DNA of 7,615 nucleotides. It comes from Caldithrix sp964468415 (lineage in GTDB: Bacteria; Calditrichota; Calditrichia; Calditrichales; Calditrichaceae). A model generated the notes under the pieces. It was not told the origin of the DNA. It ran no database searches and worked only from the letters and a program-made list of their open reading frames with translations. Shown in pieces: positions 1-5,783 of the stretch (its first letter is position 1; each line of letters opens with the position of its first letter). The position numbers and the translations under genes were made by a program. The stretch is taken from assembly GCA_964468415.1 (NCBI GenBank), contig CAYXUS010000212.1, positions 1-7,615 of the forward strand, in the 5' to 3' direction.

Positions 1-459
1 CTCATGCTCTGCGTCCAGCCCGCCGCCGGCGAACTTACGATCATCGGAATTGCGGTAGCCGATAAAGAGGTGAATACGTTCGGTCGTAATACCGGGACTG
101 ACGAAAATGGTGCCGATCGGTTCGAAATGTTCGATTGCGTACCCGGCTTCTTCGATGCATTCGCGCCGTGCACACTCCACGGGCGATTCGCCCTCTTTGT
201 CCAACACACCGGCCACAATTTCTTCGATCCAGCCGTCCCGGCCTGCCTCGTAAACCGCAAAACGGAACTGGCGGATTAAGACAAACGAATCTTTGTCCTT
301 AAGATAAATGAGTACGGCGACGGCTTCTCCCCGCTCCAAATTTAAACGACGTACGGGAACGCTCCATGAACCGTCAAATTTTTCGAACTGCAATTCGGCG
401 GCATCTACCTTAAAAAAATCATTGAGTAGCCGCTCTTTCTTCAATAGTTTTACGCGCAT
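1..459 (-). CDS. Nudix hydrolase, NudK/ADP-ribose pyrophosphatase-like (3' end outside window)
   Basis: The first 153 residues are visible; the gene runs off the left edge. The protein probably hydrolyses a nucleoside diphosphate sugar (GDP-mannose or ADP-ribose type) to NMP plus sugar phosphate in the cytoplasm. The Nudix box is clear: an AGVLD turn, then E, seven residues and RECIEEAGY, whose glutamates should bind Mg2+. The gap between the box glycine and first glutamate is six residues, one more than the canonical GX5E. After the box come SPGITTERIHLFIGY and a glycine-rich FAGGGLDAEHE, which resemble the SPGG-type and AGGG segments I recall from E. coli NudK; this makes a NudK/NudF-type sugar nucleotide enzyme more likely than a MutT-type one. 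The ATG at 459 follows AGGAGG with a 4-nt gap, which fixes the start. It is divergent from the thioesterase gene. The exact substrate cannot be told. Confidence 0.88.
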   Translation of the reverse strand, partial: MRVKLLKKERLLNDFFKVDAAELQFEKFDGSWSVPVRRLNLERGEAVAVLIYLKDKDSFVLIRQFRFAVYEAGRDGWIEEIVAGVLDKEGESPVECARRECIEEAGYAIEHFEPIGTIFVSPGITTERIHLFIGYRNSDDRKFAGGGLDAEHE

Positions 460-591
460 GGTACCTCCTGACAAAAACAAAATATACGGAAAATCCGGAA
501 CAATTTAAACGCTTGTCCCGTGGGAATAATTTTTTGCTTTGGTGAAAATTACTTAAATTACCCAACTAAACGAATTGAAAAGGATGAAACT
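460..591. other. Divergent intergenic region, Nudix gene / thioesterase
   Basis: This 132-nt AT-rich gap holds start signals for two divergent genes. The minus strand has the candidate promoter at 481-509. On the plus strand a TAAATT at 554-559 could be a -10 for the thioesterase, but the nearest TTG-type -35 (TTGCTT, 534-539) is only 14 nt away, so no convincing promoter is seen there. The ribosome binding site of the thioesterase is AAAGGA at 579-584. No terminator or strong inverted repeat was found. Confidence 0.5.
481..509 (-). promoter_or_regulatory. Putative promoter of the Nudix gene
   Basis: On the minus strand, TTTAAA (509-504) is separated by 17 nt from TATATT (486-481). The predicted start near 474 leaves a leader of only about 15 nt, most of it the AGGAGG ribosome binding site. 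The -10 matches the consensus well and the -35 only partly, so this is a by-eye call. Confidence 0.4.
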
Positions 592-1350
592 ATGGAAAAA
601 CTCTTCTGGGTTGAAGAATTTAAAGTAAGGGCCTACGAAATCGGGCCGAATGGGCAGGCAAGCATGCAAACAGTTTTCAATTATTTACAGGAAGCGGCTT
701 CCAATCATGCGGCAGCCTTCAAGGCGGACAAGCAAAATCTCGAGCATTTGAATTTAACCTGGGTGCTCTCCCGGGTGCATGTGCAAATGGAGCGCTTTCC
801 CTTTTGGCACCAGGTGGTTCGCGTGGAAACCTGGCCGTCCAAAAAGGAGTTGTATTACGGCCTGCGGGATTTTTTGATTTTGGACGAAAAGCGGCAAGTA
901 TTGGGGCGTGCCACCACCTCGTGGATGATGATCGATTTTAGCAAGCGCCGTCCGGTAAAACTGCCGGACTTTCTGAATTCAATTGAAAACAAAGAAAAGG
1001 GGCGTGCTCTGGATGATCCCTTTGACCGGCTTCCGGTGCTGAAAACGGTGGAAAACGAACGAAAATTTATTGTGCGCTACAGCGATCTGGATGTGAACAA
1101 TCACGTCAATAGCGGGCACTACATTACCTGGGCTCTGGAAGCACTCCCTGTGGCAATCCGGGAAAAATATCAGGTAAAAGACATTCAGATTAATTACCGG
1201 GCTGAGGCAGTGTACGGCGATCGCGTTTTGTCGCAAATCGAAGCCTTCAGGAAGAAAGATGGTTTTGAGGTGCTGCACCGTTTGCTTCGGGAAAAAGATG
1301 GCAAGGAATTATGCCGCGCCGTGAGCCAATGGACGGCACTTCAAAGTTGA
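592..1350 (+). CDS. Acyl-ACP thioesterase (FatA/FatB-like)
   Basis: A 252-residue cytoplasmic double-hotdog enzyme that releases free fatty acids from acyl-ACP at the end of fatty acid synthesis. The N-terminal hotdog carries VRAYEIGPNGQASMQTVFNYLQEAASNHA (about 12-40) and the helix and strands through TTSWMMIDFSKRRPVKLP. The second hotdog starts near 160 and contains SDLDVNNHVNSGHYITW (164-180). By analogy with plant FatB, D167, N169 and H171 are the active-site residues, and E205 in YRAEAVYGD matches the FatB glutamate. The next position, Cys in plant FatB, is Ala206 here, so a Cys nucleophile is not available. I start at the ATG at 592, which follows AAAGGA by 7 nt and gives the normal family N-terminus; an in-frame ATG at 520 would add 24 residues with no family match and lacks a good binding site. 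Chain-length preference cannot be read from sequence. It is followed by a tRNA gene, not an operon partner. Confidence 0.9.
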   Translation: MEKLFWVEEFKVRAYEIGPNGQASMQTVFNYLQEAASNHAAAFKADKQNLEHLNLTWVLSRVHVQMERFPFWHQVVRVETWPSKKELYYGLRDFLILDEKRQVLGRATTSWMMIDFSKRRPVKLPDFLNSIENKEKGRALDDPFDRLPVLKTVENERKFIVRYSDLDVNNHVNSGHYITWALEALPVAIREKYQVKDIQINYRAEAVYGDRVLSQIEAFRKKDGFEVLHRLLREKDGKELCRAVSQWTALQS

Positions 1351-1375
1351 TTTAATGCTAAAAAGAAAGTAAATT
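1347..1375 (+). promoter_or_regulatory. Putative promoter of tRNA-Leu
   Basis: TTGATT (1347-1352) and TAAATT (1370-1375) are 17 nt apart, the ideal sigma-70 type spacing. The -35 overlaps the TGA stop (1348-1350) of the thioesterase. The predicted start near 1382 lies a few bases before the tRNA, leaving a very short 5' leader for RNase P. Confidence 0.5.
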
Positions 1376-1387
1376 ACTTTACTCGAT

Positions 1388-1471
1388 GCGAGGATGGCGG
1401 AATTGGCAGACGCGCCAGACTTAGGATCTGGTGCCCGCAAGGGCGTGGGGGTTCAAGTCCCCCTTCTCGCA
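1388..1471 (+). tRNA. tRNA-Leu (anticodon UAG)
   Basis: The full cloverleaf can be folded by eye. The acceptor stem pairs GCGAGGA (1388-1394) with TTCTCGC (1464-1470), with one G-T wobble. The D stem is GCG/CGC (1397-1399 / 1411-1413). The anticodon stem is CCAGA/TCTGG (1415-1419 / 1427-1431), with loop CTTAGGA and anticodon TAG at 1422-1424, reading CUA and, by wobble, other CUN codons. A long class II variable arm has stem GCCC/GGGC (1433-1436 / 1441-1444). The T arm is GGGGG-TTCAAGT-CCCCC (1447-1463). The discriminator is A1471, as expected for Leu. CCA is not encoded, so it must be added after transcription. A run of five T follows at 1473-1477. It converges on the lysC operon. Confidence 0.97.
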
Positions 1472-1542
1472 CTTTTTGCCTCTTTACTTCCTTATTATTT
1501 GTTTCTAAAACAGCTTTCCGGCCATTGCCTAAAAACGGTGCA

Positions 1543-2940
1543 TCACTCACGTTCCGGAGATGTTTGTGCTTTATTGCCAGGCGCAATAAAGCGGGAGTGA
1601 ATTAGGCGTACGGTTTCGTCGATGTCCGCCTCGTCAATAATGAACATCAGGCTGATTTGTTTGCTGAATTGGGAAATTAGCTCGATTTTGATGCCATGCT
1701 CATGCAGCAGGCGGATAATTTGCCAGCTCAGTTCGGGATTTCCCTTCATGCGTTCGCCAACCACACTCACCACCACCTTGTGCGGTTCCAGCAAAACCGT
1801 GCCAAAAGGTTTTAACTCTTCCACAAAAGCATCGGAAGTGCTATTATTTTGAATGGTTACCGAAAGTTTGGTGGCTGCCTTGTTTACGGCGTACACTTTT
1901 TTCCCGTGCCGGGTGAGGATCTCGAAAATGGCTTCGATTAATTTGGGAGAGAGCAACAGCTTGGACGATTCGATCGTGACCAACGTGATATTTTCTTTGT
2001 AGGCAATGGAACGAATGGCCCGCTGATCTTTATTGGAATAATCGGCCACAATCAAGGTGCCCTGCTCCTGCGGATAATGCGAATTGAGCACGCGGACGGG
2101 AATGCCGTGACTAACCGCCGGTTGAATGGTTGCCGGATGCAATACGCGCGCTCCAAAGTAGGCCAGTTCACAAGCCTCGTCAAAGGTCATAAACGACAAA
2201 GGCCGGGCATCTTTAATGATGGTGGGATCGGCGCTCAAAATGCCGTCCACATCCGACCAAATTTGAATTTCTTCCGCTTGTAAGGCCGCACCCAAAATCG
2301 ATGCCGTGTAATCAGAGCCATCCCTGCCCAGTGTGGCCGGCGCGCCGTTTTTGGTAGTTGCCAAAAAACCCTGAGTAATTACGATTTGGCCTTTTTGAAG
2401 CGGAGGAAGAAGATGTAAACGCGAAAGTTTGGCAATGGCCTCCATATCGGGTTCGATTTCGCCGTGGACCAGGTCGATTTTCATGACGGGACGCACGTCC
2501 ACACATACGCTGGAAATCTGCAGCGCATGCAGATAAGCGTCGAAAATGTGCGTGGAAAGCAATTCCCCCAGTCCAATTAAACTGCTGTACACTTCGGGAC
2601 TGTGTACCTTAATGGAGTGCACCACATGCAGAAATGTGTGCAATTTCTGAAATTCCGCTTCAAGGTAGCGTAAAATTTTTTCGCGTACCGCCCCTTGCGG
2701 AATGAGCGCCTGTACCATTTCATTGTGACGTTCCCGAAGTTGCCGTGCGATGGCAATAGCCCCCGTTAAATCCTGCTCCAGTGCCCGGGTGTGGGCGGAA
2801 ATGAGCGCATCGGTTACGCCGCCCAGCGCCGAAAGCACCACCAATGGCTTTTGCGCCTTCCGTTCCTGTACGATGGATGCCACGCGACGCATGGCCGGAA
2901 CATCTTTGATGGAGCTGCCTCCGAATTTCATCACAATCAT
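1543..2940 (-). CDS. lysC: Aspartate kinase (monofunctional, two ACT domains)
   Basis: A 465-residue enzyme that phosphorylates L-aspartate, the first step towards lysine, threonine and methionine. The kinase domain shows KFGGSS (5-10), LGRDGSDYTA (204-213), WSDVDGILSADP (228-239) and FDEACELAYFGARVLHP (253-269), all hallmarks of the family. Two C-terminal ACT regions follow (about 318-385 and 388-452), which usually bind an amino acid effector. There is no homoserine dehydrogenase domain, so it is not a ThrA/MetL fusion. In the second ACT region the stretch is ISQFSKQISLMF, with Gln where many relatives carry Asn before Ile-Ser; effector sensitivity cannot be predicted. The ATG at 2940 overlaps the metX TGA as ATGA, implying translational coupling. 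An alternative Met three codons later is possible. The last dozen residues form a non-conserved tail encoded over a hairpin at 1568-1592. As the last gene of the riboswitch operon it should respond to SAM. The symbol is by family; thrA- or dapG-like names are also used. Confidence 0.93.
   Translation of the reverse strand: MIVMKFGGSSIKDVPAMRRVASIVQERKAQKPLVVLSALGGVTDALISAHTRALEQDLTGAIAIARQLRERHNEMVQALIPQGAVREKILRYLEAEFQKLHTFLHVVHSIKVHSPEVYSSLIGLGELLSTHIFDAYLHALQISSVCVDVRPVMKIDLVHGEIEPDMEAIAKLSRLHLLPPLQKGQIVITQGFLATTKNGAPATLGRDGSDYTASILGAALQAEEIQIWSDVDGILSADPTIIKDARPLSFMTFDEACELAYFGARVLHPATIQPAVSHGIPVRVLNSHYPQEQGTLIVADYSNKDQRAIRSIAYKENITLVTIESSKLLLSPKLIEAIFEILTRHGKKVYAVNKAATKLSVTIQNNSTSDAFVEELKPFGTVLLEPHKVVVSVVGERMKGNPELSWQIIRLLHEHGIKIELISQFSKQISLMFIIDEADIDETVRLIHSRFIAPGNKAQTSPERE
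1568..1592 (-). other. 10-bp hairpin in the 3' end of lysC
   Basis: GCTTTATTGC (1568-1577) and GCAATAAAGC (1583-1592) are perfect inverted repeats with a 5-nt loop, inside the last 17 codons of the aspartate kinase. No T-run follows on either strand, so it is not a standard intrinsic terminator. It could slow polymerase or protect the 3' end of the mRNA. The 71 nt between lysC and the tRNA (1472-1542) show no other terminator. Confidence 0.6.
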
Positions 2941-4073
2941 TTGCCAAATCCTTTTCGCAAAGTTTGTAAAAAATTACCGACTTTTTCATTGAGTTGATCG
3001 TATTCGATCAAAAACGCGTCGTGCCCGTTGGATGAGTGAATCTCTTCGTAACGCGCATTGGGAATGTGACGCGCAATTTCTTTCTGTTCGGCCGCCGGGT
3101 ACAGAATATCGCTATCGATTCCCAAACACAACGCCGGGGCCTTAATTTGCGCCAAAGCGTTTTCCGTACCGCCTCTGTTTCGCCCCACGTCGTGGGCATC
3201 CATTGCCCGGGTAAGCGTGATGAGTGTATTGGCATCGAAACGTCGCACCAGTTTCTCTCCCTGATACGAAAGGTAGCTTTCTACCTGAAAACGTTTGTCA
3301 TCTTCGGACGGCTGAACTTTCCGTCCAAAGCGTTGCTGGAAAGAGATGTCGGTGCGGTACGAAATCATACCGATTTGCCGCGCCAGCGAGAGCCCCTGCG
3401 CCGGCTGTGCCGTGTAAAATCCATTATTCCATTGGGGATCGTTCATCACCGCTTGCCGCGCCAGATGGTCAAATCCGATGGCCCAGGCCGAATGCCGGGC
3501 TGCCGTGGCGATGGGAATGAGCGATTGTACCATCCCGGGGAATAGCAGCGCCCATTCAAGTACCTGCATGCCTCCCAGAGAACCACCGATAATCGTGACC
3601 AATTGCCGAACGCCCAGAGCATCGAGAAGAGCCTTTTGTACTTTTACCATGTCGCGTACGGAAACCTGGGGGAATTTCGGACCGTAGGGTTTTCCCGTTT
3701 CTGGATCGGGTGCGGTCGGGCCGGTACTTCCGTAACAACTGCCTAAAATGTTGCTGGAAATCACGAAATATCGTTCGGTATCCAGCGCCTTTCCCGGGCC
3801 AATTAAACCATCCCACCAACCGGGCTGCCCGGGTTTTTTAGCGGCGTACAGAGGAATTTTTTGCAGAAGCGCAGCATCGATTTCCGTTATTCCGGCCGCG
3901 TGGGCATCGCCGGTTAAGGCGTGGCAAACCAAAATTGCATTGCTTCCGTCGGCCTGTAACCGACCATACGTTTCGTAAGCCACCTGAACATGCGATAGCC
4001 GCTGTCCGTTTTCCAGTTCAAACGGCTTGTGCGCGTTAAACAGTTCCAATATTTGTGTTCGGCTTTGTAGCAT
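2937..4073 (-). CDS. metX: Homoserine O-acetyltransferase
   Basis: A 378-residue alpha/beta-hydrolase fold enzyme that moves an acyl group from acyl-CoA (normally acetyl-CoA) to homoserine, the committed step to methionine. The oxyanion and N-terminal parts are typical: VAYETYGRL (31-39), LVCHALTGDAHAAG (48-61), WWDGLIGPGKALDT (86-99) and NILGSCYGSTGPTAPDP (108-124). The nucleophile elbow is GGSLGGMQ with Ser165. The catalytic acid is most likely Asp322 in the SDILYP motif, and the histidine is His351 in NGHDAFL. Length matches the family (about 350-380). The ATG at 4073 follows an AAGGGA-type site. metY ends 35 nt upstream, and the TGA overlaps the lysC start. Pairing with a sulfhydrylase fits acetyl rather than succinyl transfer, but acyl specificity in this family can only be proved by assay. 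Confidence 0.95.
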   Translation of the reverse strand: MLQSRTQILELFNAHKPFELENGQRLSHVQVAYETYGRLQADGSNAILVCHALTGDAHAAGITEIDAALLQKIPLYAAKKPGQPGWWDGLIGPGKALDTERYFVISSNILGSCYGSTGPTAPDPETGKPYGPKFPQVSVRDMVKVQKALLDALGVRQLVTIIGGSLGGMQVLEWALLFPGMVQSLIPIATAARHSAWAIGFDHLARQAVMNDPQWNNGFYTAQPAQGLSLARQIGMISYRTDISFQQRFGRKVQPSEDDKRFQVESYLSYQGEKLVRRFDANTLITLTRAMDAHDVGRNRGGTENALAQIKAPALCLGIDSDILYPAAEQKEIARHIPNARYEEIHSSNGHDAFLIEYDQLNEKVGNFLQTLRKGFGK

Positions 4074-4108
4074 AATTTCCCTTTGTCGTTATTCCGGTAA
4101 TGTACGCC

Positions 4109-5419
4109 TTACTTTACCTTTTTTAATGCCTGATCAAAATCTTCTTTAATGTCCTCAATGTGCTCCAATCCGACGGAAACACGAATCATATCGGGCAATA
4201 CGCCTGCGGCAATTTGTTCTTCTTCTGTTAGTTGCTGGTGTGTGGTGGATGCCGGATGAATGACCAGCGTTTTTGCATCGCCCACATTAGCCAGCAAACT
4301 GGCCAAACGCACGTTGTTCACAAAGGCTTTTCCGGCCTGAACCCCTCCTTTTACGCCAAAGGCCAGCATAGAGCCAAACAGCCCCGGACGCAGGTATTGT
4401 TTGGCCCGTGCATGAGAAGGATGCGATTCAAGTCCGGGATACCAGACCCAGGCTACTTTCGGATGCGTTTCCAGCCATTGCGCCAGAGCAAAGGCATTCT
4501 GGCAGTGGCGTTCGACCCGCAACGAAAGCGTTTCCAAACCCTGCAAAAGTAAAAAGGCATTGAACGGACTCAGGGCCGGGCCAAAATCGCGCAAGGCCTC
4601 CACCCGGGCACGCAAAATAAAGGCAATGTTGCCCGTGGGGCTGTTCGCACCGAACTGTTGCCAGAACCTCAAACCGTGGTAGCCCGGATTGGGCTCGGTA
4701 AAAATGGGAAAGTTGCCATTGCCCCAATTGAATTTTCCGCTGTCTACAATAATACCACCGATGGAAGTGCCATGTCCCCCGATCCATTTTGTGGCCGAGG
4801 CGGTGACGATATCGGCGCCCCATTCAATCGGGCGCACCAGGTAGCCACCGGCACCAAAGGTGTTATCCACAATCAACGGGATGTTGTGGGCACGGGCCAG
4901 TTGAGCCAGCGCCTTAAAATCCGGGATATTCAGGCGTGGGTTGCTAATGCTTTCGATGTACAAGGCTTTGGTTTTGTCGTCGATGAAGCGCTCGAAAGTT
5001 TCGGGACGGTCATCGGGACAAAAGCGCACATCAATTCCCAGACGTGGCAGCGCTACCTTGAATTGATTAAACGTGCCGCCGTAAAGGTTGCTGGTCGAAA
5101 CGATATTTTCCCCGGCCTGTGCAATGGTGGCAATGGCTAAAAATTGGGCGGCCATGCCCGAAGCCGTAGCCAGGGCGGCAATGCCGCCTTCCAGGGCTGC
5201 CATACGTTGTTCGAATACGTCGGTTGTCGGGTTTTGAATGCGGGTGTAGATGTTACCGAATTCTTTCAGGTCGAACAGCGCAGCCGCATGGTCGGCATTG
5301 TCAAACAAAAACGAAGTGCTCTGATAAATGGGAACGGCGCGAGCGCGGGTTTCACGATCCGGTTTTTGTCCGGCGTGCAGTTGCAGCGTTTCGAACCGAT
5401 ATTTTTGCTGATTGTTCAT
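4109..5419 (-). CDS. metY: O-acetylhomoserine sulfhydrylase
   Basis: A 436-residue PLP enzyme of the Cys/Met metabolism family that joins sulfide to O-acetylhomoserine to give homocysteine, bypassing cystathionine. Visible motifs are TLQLHAGQKPD (11-21), PIYQSTSFLFD (30-40), YTRIQNPTTDVFEQRMAALEGG (58-79; Tyr58 and Arg60 normally touch the PLP phosphate of the neighbouring subunit), ASGMAA (86-91), NLYGGT (111-116), the PLP-aspartate region IVDNTFGAGG (183-192) and ATKWIGGHGT (209-218), with Lys211 as the expected Schiff-base lysine. Length and the internal GNGNFPIFTEPNPGYHGL insert fit MetY rather than the shorter cystathionine gamma-synthase (about 380-400). The ATG at 5419 has GGGAGG 5 nt upstream (5430-5425). 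It is the first gene behind the SAM-I riboswitch, with metX 35 nt downstream. Confidence 0.95.
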   Translation of the reverse strand: MNNQQKYRFETLQLHAGQKPDRETRARAVPIYQSTSFLFDNADHAAALFDLKEFGNIYTRIQNPTTDVFEQRMAALEGGIAALATASGMAAQFLAIATIAQAGENIVSTSNLYGGTFNQFKVALPRLGIDVRFCPDDRPETFERFIDDKTKALYIESISNPRLNIPDFKALAQLARAHNIPLIVDNTFGAGGYLVRPIEWGADIVTASATKWIGGHGTSIGGIIVDSGKFNWGNGNFPIFTEPNPGYHGLRFWQQFGANSPTGNIAFILRARVEALRDFGPALSPFNAFLLLQGLETLSLRVERHCQNAFALAQWLETHPKVAWVWYPGLESHPSHARAKQYLRPGLFGSMLAFGVKGGVQAGKAFVNNVRLASLLANVGDAKTLVIHPASTTHQQLTEEEQIAAGVLPDMIRVSVGLEHIEDIKEDFDQALKKVK

Positions 5420-5443
5420 GGCAACCTCCCGGTAAAGGGTTTA

Positions 5444-5482
5444 GGTAAGCCGGGCAAACACAAATGCTTGCCAGCACTTACC
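5444..5482 (-). other. Leader hairpin between terminator and metY
   Basis: In the RNA sense, GGTAAG (5482-5477) pairs with CTTACC (5449-5444), and inside it GGCAAG can pair with TTTGCC, separated by a small internal loop. The hairpin lies after the riboswitch terminator and 14 nt before the GGGAGG of metY, so it is present only in read-through mRNA. Possible roles are 5' stabilisation, a processing site or tuning of translation. The function is unknown. Confidence 0.45.
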
Positions 5483-5498
5483 AGTTTCGTCTGGGCAC

Positions 5499-5537
5499 AA
5501 AAAAAGCCTCTTCGGGTGTAAGATCCTGAAGAGGCTT
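5499..5537 (-). terminator. Intrinsic terminator of the SAM riboswitch
   Basis: In the RNA sense, AAGCCTCTTC (5537-5528) pairs perfectly with GAAGAGGCTT (5513-5504) around a 14-nt loop and is followed by a U-run (5505-5499). It lies directly downstream of the SAM-I aptamer and about 80 nt before metY, so it is the off-state of the switch. It would also stop transcripts coming through from asd, after which no other terminator is visible. Confidence 0.92.
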
Positions 5538-5564
5538 CAATAAGAAATTTATTGAACCCACTCC
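5528..5564 (-). promoter_or_regulatory. Antiterminator helix of the SAM riboswitch
   Basis: In the RNA sense, GGAGTGGGTTCAATAA (5564-5549) can pair with TTATTGAAGCCTCTTC (5543-5528) across a 5-nt loop. Fourteen of 16 positions pair, with a T-T and a G-G mismatch. The first four bases belong to the 3' strand of P1, and the last ten are the 5' arm of the terminator. The helix therefore excludes both the SAM-bound P1 and the terminator, as expected for the on-state. Confidence 0.82.
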
Positions 5565-5673
5565 TTATCTTTCCCCGAGTTCAGGGGCAGGAATTAGCAC
5601 CTTTTCTCACCGCAGTGAGAATGGTTGCTAAGGCTTCACAGGGCCTGTTCCCTCCACCTTTCTTGATAAGAAG
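5561..5673 (-). promoter_or_regulatory. SAM-I (S-box) riboswitch aptamer
   Basis: The minus strand carries the S-box core in the right order. P1 is CTTCTTATC (5673-5665) with GATAAGGAG (5569-5561), nine pairs with one wobble. GGTGGAGGGAACAGGCCC lies at 5658-5641 and TGTGAAGCCTTAGCAACC at 5640-5623; these form the kink-turn and P2 region. P3 is TTCTCAC/GTGAGAA around TGCG (5621-5604). GGTGCTAATTCC follows at 5601-5590, and a short P4 CCCC/GGGG lies at 5587-5573. This matches the consensus family known to bind S-adenosylmethionine and to turn off methionine genes. With the terminator and antiterminator downstream it forms a complete transcriptional switch for metY-metX-lysC. Confidence 0.97.
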
Positions 5674-5721
5674 CGATTTTTGTTTTTTGCCTTACATGGT
5701 TATTCTCCGTGTCATTTTAGC

Positions 5722-5746
5722 GATGGAATATAGGCGCAATTCCATC
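5722..5746. repeat. Inverted repeat over the met operon promoter (possible operator)
   Basis: GATGGAAT (5722-5729) and ATTCCATC (5739-5746) form a perfect 8-bp inverted repeat with a 9-nt spacer. It covers the -10 element (5727-5732) and most of the promoter spacer, and lies upstream of the predicted transcription start, so it would act as DNA rather than RNA. It does not look like the E. coli MetJ box. The regulator is unknown. Confidence 0.55.
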
Positions 5747-5755
5747 ATGAGTCAA
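5727..5755 (-). promoter_or_regulatory. Promoter of the SAM riboswitch-metYX-lysC operon
   Basis: On the minus strand, TTGACT (5755-5750) and TATATT (5732-5727) are separated by exactly 17 nt, close to the sigma-70 consensus. The predicted start near 5720 lies about 47 nt before P1 of the aptamer. The -35 is only 28 nt after the asd stop codon. Position and quality make this the most convincing promoter in the window. Confidence 0.78.
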
Positions 5756-5783
5756 ATAAAAATGCAAGAATATTCAAAAAGAT

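Noticed and set aside
520..591. Upstream ATG extending the thioesterase by 24 residues
   Set aside because: The extension matches nothing in the family and has no binding site, whereas the ATG at 592 has AAAGGA at 7 nt.
1366..1380. Small inverted repeat AAAGTA-AAT-TACTTT after the thioesterase, as a terminator
   Set aside because: The stem is only 6 bp, AT-rich and has no U-run; the bases are better explained as part of the tRNA promoter.
1394..1600. Open frame MAELADAPDLGSG... on the plus strand
   Set aside because: It is the familiar false translation of a tRNA-Leu gene; the cloverleaf explains the sequence.
3036..3545. 169-residue open frame on the plus strand inside metX
   Set aside because: It lies antisense to a complete, motif-bearing metX and shows no recognisable domain or binding site.
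4658..5140. 160-residue open frame on the plus strand inside metY
   Set aside because: It is antisense to the PLP-binding core of metY; the frame is open because of codon bias on the other strand.
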